Positions 28,187 to 36,059 of a DNA stretch of 64,000 nt are shown here, piece after piece. Positions within the stretch are counted from its first letter, which is position 1; each line of letters starts with the position of its first letter. The notes below the pieces were generated by a model. That model was not told the DNA's origin, ran no database searches, and worked only from the letters and a program-made list of their open reading frames with translations. A program made the translations under genes and the position numbers. Source of the stretch: Streptomyces spectabilis (lineage in GTDB: Bacteria > Actinomycetota > Actinomycetes > Streptomycetales > Streptomycetaceae); the NCBI RefSeq assembly GCF_008704795.1, contig NZ_CP023690.1:806001-870000 (forward strand), read 5' to 3'.

Positions 28187-30277
28187 ATGTCCGCCTCAGC
28201 GCGCAACGGCAACGACCGCCTCGGCAATCTGCCCGTGGAACCCGACGCCTTCGTCGGCCGGGAGGGCGAACTGGCCCGTATCGACGGCCTGTTGGGCCGC
28301 ACTCGGCTGGTGACCCTTACCGGGCCCGGCGGGGTGGGAAAGTCCCGGCTCGCGGTGCGCGCAGCCGACGGGGTCCGGGGCCGCTTCCCCGGTGGGGTGT
28401 GGCTGGTCGAGCTGTCCGCGCTCACCGATCCCGCGCTCGTGCCCGTCGCGGTCGCGCGGGCCCTCGGCCTCGCCGACGAGCCGACCCGCCCCGCGCTCGC
28501 GGCCGCCGCCGCGCGGCTGGGCGGCAAACCGGTGCTCCTGGTCCTGGACACCTGCGAGCATCTGCTGCCCGCGTGCGCCCGCGTGGCCTCCGCGCTGCTC
28601 GCCCGCGTGCCGCGGTCACGCATCCTCGCGACCAGCAGGCAGCCGCTCGCCGTGCGCGGCGAACACGTCCTCGCGGTCGGGCCCCTGCCGGTCGGCGACT
28701 CCGCGGCGGGCGGGGACGCGGTGGCGCTGTTCGCGGCGCGGGCCGTCGCGGCAGTACCGTCCTTCACCCTCACCGACGCCAACCGCCCCCAGGTCACGGC
28801 GGTCTGTGAGCGCCTGGACGGCATTCCGCTGGCCGTGGAACTGGCCGCGGTGCGGCTGCGCGGCATGTCCTTGGAACATCTTCTCGCAGCTCTCGACGCC
28901 CGCTTCGAGACGCTCACCACCAAGCCCCCCACCCGCCCCGCCCGCCATCAGGCCCTGCGGACGGCGATCGGCTGGAGCCACGAACTGTGCACCCCGCTGG
29001 AGCGCCTGCTGTGGGCCAGGCTCTCGGCGTTCGCGGGGAACTGGGACCTGGAGGCCGCCGAGTTCGTGTGCCACGGCGGCCCGCTGAGCGCCGAGCGCGT
29101 CATGGAGCACCTGACCGCGCTCGCCGACAAGTCGATCGTGACGCGGGAGCCGGGCGGGGGCGGCCCGCGCTACCGGATGCTCGACACCCTCCGCGAGTTC
29201 GGCGCCCTGTGGCTGGCCGAGCTGGGCGAGAGCGACGACGTCCGGCGCCGCCACCGCGACTACTACCGCTGGCTCGTCCGGCGCGCCGAGGCCGAGTGGC
29301 TCGGCCCCGGCCAGCGCGCCTGGGCCGACCACATGAGCGCCGAGCACGCCAACCTCCGCCGCGCCCTCGACGCCTGCCTGGCCGACCCCGACCCCACGCT
29401 CGGCCTCGAACTCGCGGGCACGCTGTGGTTCTTCTGGTTCGCCGCCGGTCACGCCGAGGAGGGCCGCGCGTACCTGGCGCGCGCCCTCGGCCGGGGCAGC
29501 GGCACGAGCGCCGAGCGGACCCTGGCCACGTGGGCCCACCGCCTCATCACCCTCACCCCGGACGACCTCGACGCCGCCGAGGACGTCGCCGCGGAGTACG
29601 TACGCCTCGCCGCCGCGCGGGGCCTGCCCCCGGCGGCGCGGATCCTGCCGCTGACCGGGGCCAGCCTGGCCGCGCGCGGCGAGTCCGCCCGCTCGGCCGT
29701 CCTGCACGGCGTGCCGGGCCCCGGCCCCGCGGGCGGCGGCGGTGCCACCTTCTTCAAGCTCACCAGCCATGCAGTGCAGGCGTATCTGCTGGCCGGTCAG
29801 GGCGCCCCGGCCCGTGCCGTCACGGCCGCCGAGCGGCTGAGCGCCGAGTGCGACAAGCACGGGGAGCTGTGGATGCGGGCGTGGGGCGACTACTACCTGG
29901 GCCTGGCCCGGCTCGGCCTCGGGGACGCCGAGTCCGCCGCCGACTGCGCGCGGGCCGCCCTCGCCGCCAAGTGGCGCATCCACGACCACCTCGGCACCGC
30001 CGCGGCCGTCGATCTCCTGGTGTGCGTCGAGGCCGCGCGCGGGCGGCCCGAGCGCGCCGCCCGTCTGCTCGGAGCCGCCGCCGAGCTGTGGCGCCGGGTG
30101 GGGCTCGCGCGGTTCGGGGACGCCGAGGCCACCGTCTTCCAGCGGGAGCAGCGGCGCAGGCTCCGCGGGGAACTGGGTGACGCGCGGTTCGGCCGCCTCC
30201 TCGGCGAGGGCCTGGCCCTGGACACCTCCGAGACCGTGGCGTTCGCCCTCGCCGAGGTGCCGGAGGCCGGGCCCTGA
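28187..30277 (+). CDS. NB-ARC-type ATPase with TPR-like region, regulator-like (no DNA-binding domain)
   Basis: A 696-residue cytosolic STAND ATPase. FVGREGELARIDGLL (near residue 22), the P-loop TGPGGVGKSRLA (about 44-55) and Walker B LLVLDTCEHL (about 116-125) are followed by ILATSRQPL and a GIPLAVELAAVRLRG motif. The C-terminal half is alpha-helical and TPR-like. It resembles the ATPase core of AfsR/LuxR-type regulators but has neither an N-terminal OmpR/BTAD-type domain nor a C-terminal LuxR helix-turn-helix. It could sense a ligand and act through a partner. ATG at 28187 follows GGGGGAG. Confidence 0.85.
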   Translation: MSASARNGNDRLGNLPVEPDAFVGREGELARIDGLLGRTRLVTLTGPGGVGKSRLAVRAADGVRGRFPGGVWLVELSALTDPALVPVAVARALGLADEPTRPALAAAAARLGGKPVLLVLDTCEHLLPACARVASALLARVPRSRILATSRQPLAVRGEHVLAVGPLPVGDSAAGGDAVALFAARAVAAVPSFTLTDANRPQVTAVCERLDGIPLAVELAAVRLRGMSLEHLLAALDARFETLTTKPPTRPARHQALRTAIGWSHELCTPLERLLWARLSAFAGNWDLEAAEFVCHGGPLSAERVMEHLTALADKSIVTREPGGGGPRYRMLDTLREFGALWLAELGESDDVRRRHRDYYRWLVRRAEAEWLGPGQRAWADHMSAEHANLRRALDACLADPDPTLGLELAGTLWFFWFAAGHAEEGRAYLARALGRGSGTSAERTLATWAHRLITLTPDDLDAAEDVAAEYVRLAAARGLPPAARILPLTGASLAARGESARSAVLHGVPGPGPAGGGGATFFKLTSHAVQAYLLAGQGAPARAVTAAERLSAECDKHGELWMRAWGDYYLGLARLGLGDAESAADCARAALAAKWRIHDHLGTAAAVDLLVCVEAARGRPERAARLLGAAAELWRRVGLARFGDAEATVFQREQRRRLRGELGDARFGRLLGEGLALDTSETVAFALAEVPEAGP

Positions 30278-30481
30278 GCCCGCCCCGGCGCGAACCGCCC
30301 CTGGGGTCACCCCGCGTGCGCCCCGGGTCGTGCGCACTCCCCCCGCTCACCCGATCGAGCGACACCCTTTCCCTGACGGGGCTGTTGAGGGGGTTGTACC
30401 GTCCCACCGTGCTACCGCGGAGCTCGGCACGGCCCAAGCAACCACGACGACCGCACACGACTGCCGAGGTGAGCAGCCGCC

Positions 30482-30988
30482 ATGAGTGAGCCCTGGCAAC
30501 AGGACATCCTGCGCCGCCGACCAGCGCTCCCCGTGTCGCGCCGCACGGGGTGGTCCTCGCGCAGCCGCGTCCTCGCCGGACACACCGTCGTGGAGCTGCG
30601 CGGGGAGATCGACCTCGACGCCGACGCCGAACTCCGCCTCTATCTGGACGGGATGACCTGTCGGCCGTTCGTCCGCCTCGTGGTCGACCTGCGCCCGGTG
30701 ACGTTCATCGACTGCGTCGGCCTCTCCCTCCTCGTCCGGGCCCATCGACGGGTGCGGGAGCGCGCGGGCAGGCTCCTGCTCGTGGGCAGCGACCCGCTGC
30801 TGCTGCGGACGCTGCGCATCACCGGCCTCGACCGGCCGCTGCCGGCCCACCCCACCCTCGACCACGCGCTGGCCGCGGGTGAGGCGTCGCCGCCTGCCGT
30901 CGAGGACGTCATGGGCGCCACCGGGAGCGAGGGGCCGTCCGTGGTGTCCCAGGGGTACGGCGAGACTCCTCAGGACCCGACCGTGTGA
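30482..30988 (+). CDS. STAS domain protein, anti-sigma factor antagonist
   Basis: A 168-residue cytosolic protein. The STAS domain (about 30-130) has TVVELRGEIDLDADAELRLY and LVVDLRPVTFIDCVGLSLLV. The usual phosphorylatable Ser (DSSG) is replaced by Cys in IDCVG, so it may not be phosphorylated or may respond differently. A polar tail of about 35 residues follows. It might pair with HATPase anti-sigma factors such as the one at 26209-27174. The start follows GAGGTGAGC. It lies 210 bases before the small-gene/AAA+ cluster on the same strand. Confidence 0.87.
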   Translation: MSEPWQQDILRRRPALPVSRRTGWSSRSRVLAGHTVVELRGEIDLDADAELRLYLDGMTCRPFVRLVVDLRPVTFIDCVGLSLLVRAHRRVRERAGRLLLVGSDPLLLRTLRITGLDRPLPAHPTLDHALAAGEASPPAVEDVMGATGSEGPSVVSQGYGETPQDPTV

Positions 30989-31198
30989 TCCGGTGGGGTG
31001 CGTCGCCGCACCCCACCCACAACAACGTCCCCGGATGACACCGGTGCCACTGTGGGCCCGTTCATCCCTTTCGGCACTCCAGAAATCGCACAAGGAGTCG
31101 CCTTGATTCCCGGGAATAACGCGGTACAAGAAAAGGCTTTCGCCGCTACACTCGCTCACCTGGATATCCGGCTTGGGGATTTCGGGGGAGGATCACAC

Positions 31199-31621
31199 AT
31201 GGCCGATGATCCACGCTCACAAGATTCGACCGCACGGCAAGGACGCCGTCGCCCATGGGCGCGGGAAGTCCCGCCGGAGGCCGCGGAAGCCATCGTCGGA
31301 GTTCTGCAACTCCTCGGCGGCGTCGCGATCAAAATCGCTCAAGTGCCGCGCCCGTTGCAGCTCAAGAAGCTCACCTTCGACGAGGTCGTCCGCTATTTCG
31401 TGGAGGAGCGTCCGGACGTGCCTCAGGTGCACCACGGCGCTCTCCTCACCCGGCAGGGGCTTTCCTACGGATTCCCCTGCCTCCAGGTGTTCGTCGACCG
31501 CGACAACAAGCCCTGCCTGCAGCCCTCCGGGGAGCCGTACGGCAGGTTCATGGTGGCGAGGGAGCTGGACGGTGAACTCCGGGGGATGTTCGGCGGCCGG
31601 GAACTCATCATCTTCGAGTAG
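31199..31621 (+). CDS. Conserved cytosolic protein, first gene of the AAA+ cluster
   Basis: A 140-residue protein from ATG at 31199 with GGGGGAGG 8 bases upstream. Sequence parts are PPEAAEAIVGVLQLLGGVAI (residues 25-44), then KIAQVPRPLQLKKLTFDEVV, and a C-terminal half with YGRFMVARELDGELRGMFGG ending in an acidic Phe-Glu. I do not recognise a family. There is no signal or strong transmembrane helix, though residues 29-45 could be an amphipathic or membrane-associated helix. It starts the run 140-aa, 48-aa, 119-aa, 98-aa, AAA+ ATPase on one strand. Confidence 0.75.
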   Translation: MADDPRSQDSTARQGRRRPWAREVPPEAAEAIVGVLQLLGGVAIKIAQVPRPLQLKKLTFDEVVRYFVEERPDVPQVHHGALLTRQGLSYGFPCLQVFVDRDNKPCLQPSGEPYGRFMVARELDGELRGMFGGRELIIFE

Positions 31622-31658
31622 CACCGCACCCGGGGGCGGGGCAGTACGGGAGGAATCG

Positions 31659-31805
31659 ATGGGGAAATGGGCGGCCGCGGCCGCCGGATTGGCCGTCGCG
31701 GTGCCGTTGCTCGTCGCGGTGTTCCGTGCGCGCAGGAGGAGGAAGCGACGGGAAACAGAGATCGACCAAGCGGAGCTGAACCGCTGGTTCCGGCGTCACC
31801 GCTGA
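31659..31805 (+). CDS. Small single-pass membrane protein (48 residues)
   Basis: ATG at 31659 follows GGGAGGA, and 48 codons encode one hydrophobic helix (WAAAAAGLAVAVPLLVAVF, about residues 4-22) followed by a strongly basic patch (RARRRRKRRE) and a short acidic-basic tail ending NRWFRRHR. It predicts an inside-positive C-terminus. The gene lies 37 bases after the 140-residue gene. Family unknown. Confidence 0.65.
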   Translation: MGKWAAAAAGLAVAVPLLVAVFRARRRRKRRETEIDQAELNRWFRRHR

Positions 31806-31917
31806 TACCGGGGCGGCCCCGCACGACGAGTTTCGTAGCCACATACGAACGACAACACGTAGCCACACACGAACGACAACAGCAGAGAAACGAACAGCAT
31901 CGGGGGGAAAGACACCA

Positions 31918-32277
31918 ATGGATCCACTCTCCCTCATCGCCGCGATCGCCTTCTTCGGCTATATCGCGGTGGTGATCGTCTCCATCACCGTGGAAATCAT
32001 CACGGAATGGTTCCGGGCGCGCGGCAAGATCAAGGCGGACAACGCCAACGCGATCGCCTTCTCGCTCGCCGAGCGCATCGCCAACAAGGACTACGCGAAG
32101 GTGGGCGGGGTGTTCGACAAGACCCCGGCGGCCGCGACGACGCGGGTCGTACAGGGCTTCTTCGACGAGCGGACCGGTCGGGTGATCGAGGCACGGGCGC
32201 TCGCCAGCACCCGTCAGCCCGGTGCCGACGTGGTGCGCCACCACGCGGCGGGCCGCGGACTCGTCGTCTACACCTGA
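31918..32277 (+). CDS. Single-pass membrane protein, paralogue of the next gene (119 residues)
   Basis: The protein starts MDPLSLIAAIAFFGYIAVVI, a transmembrane helix over about residues 5-27. A cytosolic part has EWFRARGKIKADNANAIAFS, LAERIANKDYAKVGGVFD and RVVQGFFDERTGRVIEARAL. The next protein matches it position by position (MxPxSL, W(F/I)xAR, L(A/S)ER(I/L), DY..V.G.F, C-terminal Thr), so the two come from a duplication. No known family is recognised. It probably forms a membrane complex with its paralogue and the AAA+ ATPase; that is inference from gene order. Confidence 0.78.
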   Translation: MDPLSLIAAIAFFGYIAVVIVSITVEIITEWFRARGKIKADNANAIAFSLAERIANKDYAKVGGVFDKTPAAATTRVVQGFFDERTGRVIEARALASTRQPGADVVRHHAAGRGLVVYT

Positions 32278-32286
32278 GGGGCTGCG

Positions 32287-32583
32287 GTGGAACCCATCAG
32301 CCTCCTCCTGCTCCTGATGGCGGGAGGCTTCGCCGCCGGAGCCGTCATCGCCCTGGTGACCTGGGACATGGTGGACAACTGGATCTCCGCGCGGGCCGTG
32401 CGGGGCGGCTATGCGGAGATCCTGTCCGAGCGCCTCACCACCGGCGACTACCACATCGTCGCAGGCATCTTCAGCCCGTACGGCGTCAGGGCGGCGACCC
32501 AGGTCTGGGACGCCCACGCCCTCGACCCCGAACTCGCCCGCAGGCTCCGCACGTCGAGGGGTGTGATCCGTGTCCAGACATGA
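32287..32583 (+). CDS. Single-pass membrane protein, paralogue of the previous gene (98 residues)
   Basis: GTG at 32287 follows GAGGGG, only 9 bases after the previous stop. The N-terminus MEPISLLLLLMAGGFAAGAV is a membrane helix; the cytosolic part has NWISARAVRGGYAEILSERL, TTGDYHIVAGIFSPYG and ends RGVIRVQT. It is shorter than its neighbour because the central loop is reduced. Its 3' end overlaps the AAA+ ATPase start by 14 bases, so translation is probably coupled. Confidence 0.8.
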   Translation: MEPISLLLLLMAGGFAAGAVIALVTWDMVDNWISARAVRGGYAEILSERLTTGDYHIVAGIFSPYGVRAATQVWDAHALDPELARRLRTSRGVIRVQT

Positions 32584-33769
32584 GCGCGGCCTCGAAGAGC
32601 ACGGCACGGACAACGGCTCCTGGTCCACGCCCCGGCTCTTCCTGAGCGGATTCCCCGCGGACGTTCCGGACCGGGAGCTGGTGAAGTTCAGGGTGCGTCT
32701 GTTCGCCATGCTCGGCGAGATCGTCAACCACTACCGGCCCGACCCCTTCACCCTGAGCGCCGGATACGGCACGCTGCCGCCGCGCCCCGGCCAGGAGCCC
32801 GCGCGGTGGCCCGCGGAGGAGGAGCCGCAGACACCCGCGTTCTCCACGGTCGATCCGCTGTACACCTTCGACCAGCTGGTCCTGCCCGAGGAGACGGTCG
32901 ACAGGCTGCTCGACTGCGTCTCGCTCGTCGAGGTGGCCCCGCTCGTCTTCGACACCTGGAACCTGCGCTCGATCGAGCCCCATCCGTCCACGGCGGTCAA
33001 CTTCCGGGGCCCGCCCGGCACCGGCAAGACCATGGCCGCCCACGCCATCGCGCACCGGCTCGGCCGGCGCATCCTCAGCTGCCGCCTCTCGGACCTGGAG
33101 AGCAAGTACCACGGCGACGGTCCCAAGAACCTCGCCGCGCTGTTCGCCGCGGCCAAGGAGCAGCACGCGGTCCTCTTCGTCGACGAGGCCGAGTCGCTGC
33201 TCTCGCGCCGGTTCGCCCAGCCCCAGCAGGCCGCCGAGAGCGCCATCAACTCCATGCGGACCGAGCTCCTCATGGCGCTCGACACCTTCCAGGGCCTGGT
33301 GATCTTCGCGAGCAACCTGCCGCACAGCTACGACGCGGCCGTCGAATCCCGGCTGCTGCACGTCGACTTCGTCCTGCCCGACCACGCGGCCCGGCGCCGG
33401 ATCTGGCAGACCCATCTGCCCGCCGAGCTGCCCGTGCACGACGACGTCTCGCTGGAGGAGCTGGCCGACGTCGGCGACGTCTCGGGCCGGGACATCAAGC
33501 TGGCGGTCATCCTCGCCGCGGTCGGCACGGCCCGTCGCCGCCAGGACGCCGTCACCCGGGACAGCCTGCTCACCGCCCTCAAGGAACAGCGCACTCCCCC
33601 GCCCTCGCCACCGGCGCCGGACGAGTCGGGTGCCGAACTCTCCGACGAGGGCAAGCGGTCGGTCGCCGAACAGCTGCGCCGACGCCTCGCGGACGCGAAG
33701 GCCGACAGCGGCGCGGGGCACGAGGGCGCGAGCGGCACGGACGGAGGTGACGCGGAGACCCCGGCCTGA
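32570..33769 (+). CDS. AAA+ ATPase, cytosolic, with acidic C-terminal tail
   Basis: A 399-residue ATPase from GTG at 32570 (GAGGGG 8 bases upstream). The N-terminal part (1-140) is specific to this protein. The AAA+ module has Walker A GPPGTGKT (about 146-153), ESKYHGDGPKNLAALFAAAK, Walker B VLFVDEAES (about 202-210), sensor-1 IFASN and an arginine-finger type SRLLHVDF. A lid domain follows. The last 60 residues are Ser/Gly/Asp/Glu-rich and probably disordered. The core resembles the FtsH/Vps4/katanin class without protease or extra domains. As the last gene after two membrane proteins, it may remodel or regulate a membrane assembly. Confidence 0.88.
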   Translation: MSRHERGLEEHGTDNGSWSTPRLFLSGFPADVPDRELVKFRVRLFAMLGEIVNHYRPDPFTLSAGYGTLPPRPGQEPARWPAEEEPQTPAFSTVDPLYTFDQLVLPEETVDRLLDCVSLVEVAPLVFDTWNLRSIEPHPSTAVNFRGPPGTGKTMAAHAIAHRLGRRILSCRLSDLESKYHGDGPKNLAALFAAAKEQHAVLFVDEAESLLSRRFAQPQQAAESAINSMRTELLMALDTFQGLVIFASNLPHSYDAAVESRLLHVDFVLPDHAARRRIWQTHLPAELPVHDDVSLEELADVGDVSGRDIKLAVILAAVGTARRRQDAVTRDSLLTALKEQRTPPPSPPAPDESGAELSDEGKRSVAEQLRRRLADAKADSGAGHEGASGTDGGDAETPA

Positions 33770-33798
33770 GCCGGGCCGGGACACATATGCGCACGACG

Positions 33799-33826
33799 GC
33801 CCGCGGGCCCGGCCGGACCCGCGGGC
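33799..33826. terminator. Hairpin terminator
   Basis: GCCCGCGGG (33799-33807) pairs with CCCGCGGGC (33818-33826) across a 10-base loop, between the convergent AAA+ and subtilase genes. Confidence 0.65.
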
Positions 33827-35041
33827 TCAGCCGTTGTCCTCCTCGGGGTCGTCCGGCGTGAGCGAGGGGCCCAGGTACAGCAGGCGGTTGGGCGAGCCGG
33901 GGCCGACCGTGAGGACGTCGGGCGTGGCAGCGTCGATGATCCGCTGCTTGAGGACGGCCGGGGTGCTCGCCGCGTCGTCGTCCAGGGCGAGCAGGACGGC
34001 CCCGGTGGTGTAGGGAGCGGCGAAGGACGTGCCGTTGACCGTGGCGGACCCGCCGCCCATCCGCGCGGCGAGGACCTGGTGCCCGGGGGCGTAGAGGCTC
34101 ACGCAGCGGCCGTAGTTGCTGGTGGCGGACTGGATGTCGCCGCGCGTGCTGTTGCCGACCGCCAGGACGCTCGCCGCGCGCGCGGGCGAGCGAAGGCAGG
34201 CGTTGCCGCCCTGGTTGCCCGCGGCGGCGACGGTCAGGATGCCGTGGTCCTTCGCGAGCTTGTCGACGGCCGCGTCGGTGGTCGGGAACAGCGGCGAGCT
34301 GAGCGAGGAGTTCACCACCGCCGCCGGGACCGCGTTCTTCGCGACCCACTCGTAGCCCGCGAGCAGGCCCTCGCTGGTGCCCCTGTTCTCGCAGTTGAGA
34401 ACCCGCACCGACACCAGTCTGGCCTTCCGCGCCACCCCGTGGACGGCACCGCCCGCGAGGGAGGCGACGCTGGTGCCGTGGCCGTAACAGTCCTTGCCGT
34501 CACCGCCGAAGGCGTCGTAGCCCAGCGTCGCCCGGCCCTCGAAGTCCGCGTGGTCGAAGTCGATGCCGCTGTCGAGGATGTACGCGGTCGTGCCCTCGCC
34601 GTCCTCACCGGGTGTGAAGGTTCCGTCGAGCGGCAGCCGGCGCTGGTCGATCCGGTCCAGGCCCCACGACGCGGTGGGGTCCGCCACGCGTCTCCAGGTC
34701 GTGCTGCGCGGGCCGGAGATGATGCCGACCTGCTCCACCGCCGCCACGCCCGGAAGGCGCCGTACGGTGCGCAGCTGCCGCGGGGTCAGGTCGGCGGAGA
34801 AGCCGTTGAGCACCTCGCGGAAGGTCTGCCGCACCGGGAGGCGCCACTGCTCCGCCGCGCGGTCGGACGGCACGCTCGGATCCAGAGTGACGATGTACCG
34901 GCCGGGCAGGGCGTGGTCCGCCTCGTGCAGGGGGGCGGGTGCCCGCTGTCCGGCCGTCGCCCCGGGGGCGGTCACGAGGCCGGTCGCGAGGGCTGCGGTG
35001 GCGAGGGCGGTGGCGGCGACGCGCCGGGGTGGTCGGGGCAT
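33827..35041 (-). CDS. Secreted subtilisin-like serine protease (S8 family)
   Basis: A 404-residue exported protease. A signal peptide (about 1-31, ending ATAGQ) is followed by an inhibitor-I9-type propeptide (RYIVTLDPSVPSDRAAEQW, about 48-66) and the catalytic domain from about residue 125. Catalytic residues are Asp in YILDSGIDFDHA, His in CYGHGTSVASL, Ser in NGTSFAAPYTTGA; the oxyanion Asn is in AAAGNQGG. The order is that of proteinase-K-like streptomycete subtilases. It ends in an acidic tail with no C-terminal extra domain. ATG at 35041 follows GGAG. Confidence 0.93.
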   Translation of the reverse strand: MPRPPRRVAATALATAALATGLVTAPGATAGQRAPAPLHEADHALPGRYIVTLDPSVPSDRAAEQWRLPVRQTFREVLNGFSADLTPRQLRTVRRLPGVAAVEQVGIISGPRSTTWRRVADPTASWGLDRIDQRRLPLDGTFTPGEDGEGTTAYILDSGIDFDHADFEGRATLGYDAFGGDGKDCYGHGTSVASLAGGAVHGVARKARLVSVRVLNCENRGTSEGLLAGYEWVAKNAVPAAVVNSSLSSPLFPTTDAAVDKLAKDHGILTVAAAGNQGGNACLRSPARAASVLAVGNSTRGDIQSATSNYGRCVSLYAPGHQVLAARMGGGSATVNGTSFAAPYTTGAVLLALDDDAASTPAVLKQRIIDAATPDVLTVGPGSPNRLLYLGPSLTPDDPEEDNG

Positions 35042-35532
35042 GAGGTGCTCCAGGTGAGGGGGCTGGTGCGGACCGCACGGCCGACAGGCCGCTCTGTATC
35101 TCTCACCGGGGCGCGCCCGGGTCTACCCGCCATCCCTCCGATGGCGCACGCCCCCTTGGCCCACAGGGCGGCAGCGCCCTGCGCCACGCGTGCGACCGAG
35201 GAGCGGGACGGGCGCCCGTACGGCCAGGAGCGGGATCCGGCCTTGCTGGGGCGGGCATCGACAGGGGCGTCGGCGGGGTCTCGCGCACGGCCGCGAACGG
35301 GCGGCGGCCGTCCTCGGCGCCCGTACCGCCGACGATCGCGGGCGCAGCGCCCTGCACGACGAGCCGCGCCACATCCGGCACGCGGCGCTGACCGACCCGT
35401 CCGACGGCTGAGCGCCCTGCCGCGCCTCCGCGACGCACGGTGCCTTTGGGGTGACACCCCCGGGATCCCCGCCGCTCCCGGGGCCCGGCCCTTTAAGATT
35501 CCACCGTTCCGCCGCACAGCCAGGAGGTGCCG
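35042..35532. other. Intergenic region with possible gene remnant
   Basis: About 490 bases with no convincing gene. One plus-strand frame ending at 35411 finishes with GRSALHDEPRHIRHAALTDP, which reads like the C-terminus of a real protein, but nothing upstream in that frame looks coding, so it may be a decayed gene. No terminator or operator stands out. The 5' part must hold the subtilase promoter. Confidence 0.4.
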
Positions 35533-36039
35533 ATGTCCGCACCGGAGAAGCCCCGCCTGCTGGTCTCCTTCGACCAGTACCTGCCGTATGTGTCCTCCGA
35601 GCAGACCGGAGCACTGTGGAAGCTGGCGGAGGAGCGGCGGCAGCTCGACGCCAACCTCATCAGACTGCCTCCCGACGGCGGTGTGGCGGCCCATGTGGAG
35701 CACGCCCTGGACGTCCTCCTGCTCGTCGTCGCGGGCGACGGCCAGCTGGACTCCGACGGCGAGCAGCTCGCCCTTGCCGCCGGGTCCGTGGTGTGGCTGC
35801 CGCGCTCGTCCCGGCGCGCGCTCGGCGCCGGGGCACACGGCCTGGTCTATCTGACCGTGCACACGCGCCGCCCCGGCATGAGCGTCGTCGGCACCGCGGC
35901 CTCGGCCGTCACCGTACGCGAGGGCGGCGAGGCCCCGTGCTCCCTGGACCGGGTCTGCCCGGAGTGCGGCACGATGCGGGCCGAGCCGGGGGCGCCCTTC
36001 TGCGCGTGGTGCGGCGAGCGGGTGTCCGCCGCGGGCTGA
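35533..36039 (+). CDS. Cupin domain protein with C-terminal zinc ribbon
   Basis: A 168-residue protein. The N-terminal three quarters form a cupin-like sensor domain (HVEHALDVLLLVVAGDGQLD, then LALAAGSVVWLPRSSRRAL), lacking the usual triple-His metal set. The C-terminal 30 residues have CPECG and CAWCG, a four-Cys zinc ribbon. ATG at 35533 follows AGGAGG by 5 bases. Cupin-plus-ribbon proteins of this size are reminiscent of small redox- or ligand-sensing factors, but I cannot assign a role. It converges on the giant propeller gene with a 20-base gap. Confidence 0.72.
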   Translation: MSAPEKPRLLVSFDQYLPYVSSEQTGALWKLAEERRQLDANLIRLPPDGGVAAHVEHALDVLLLVVAGDGQLDSDGEQLALAAGSVVWLPRSSRRALGAGAHGLVYLTVHTRRPGMSVVGTAASAVTVREGGEAPCSLDRVCPECGTMRAEPGAPFCAWCGERVSAAG

Positions 36040-36059
36040 TTCCGGTTCCGGCACACGGC

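Noticed and set aside
31104..31150. GGGAAT-N18 pattern resembling a sigma-R promoter before the AAA+ cluster
   Set aside because: The second element (expected GTT) reads GCTT, so the match is too weak to report as a promoter.
35190..35411. Plus-strand frame ending RHIRHAALTDPSDG
   Set aside because: The last 35 residues look protein-like but upstream is low-complexity, with no start site; kept only as a possible remnant.
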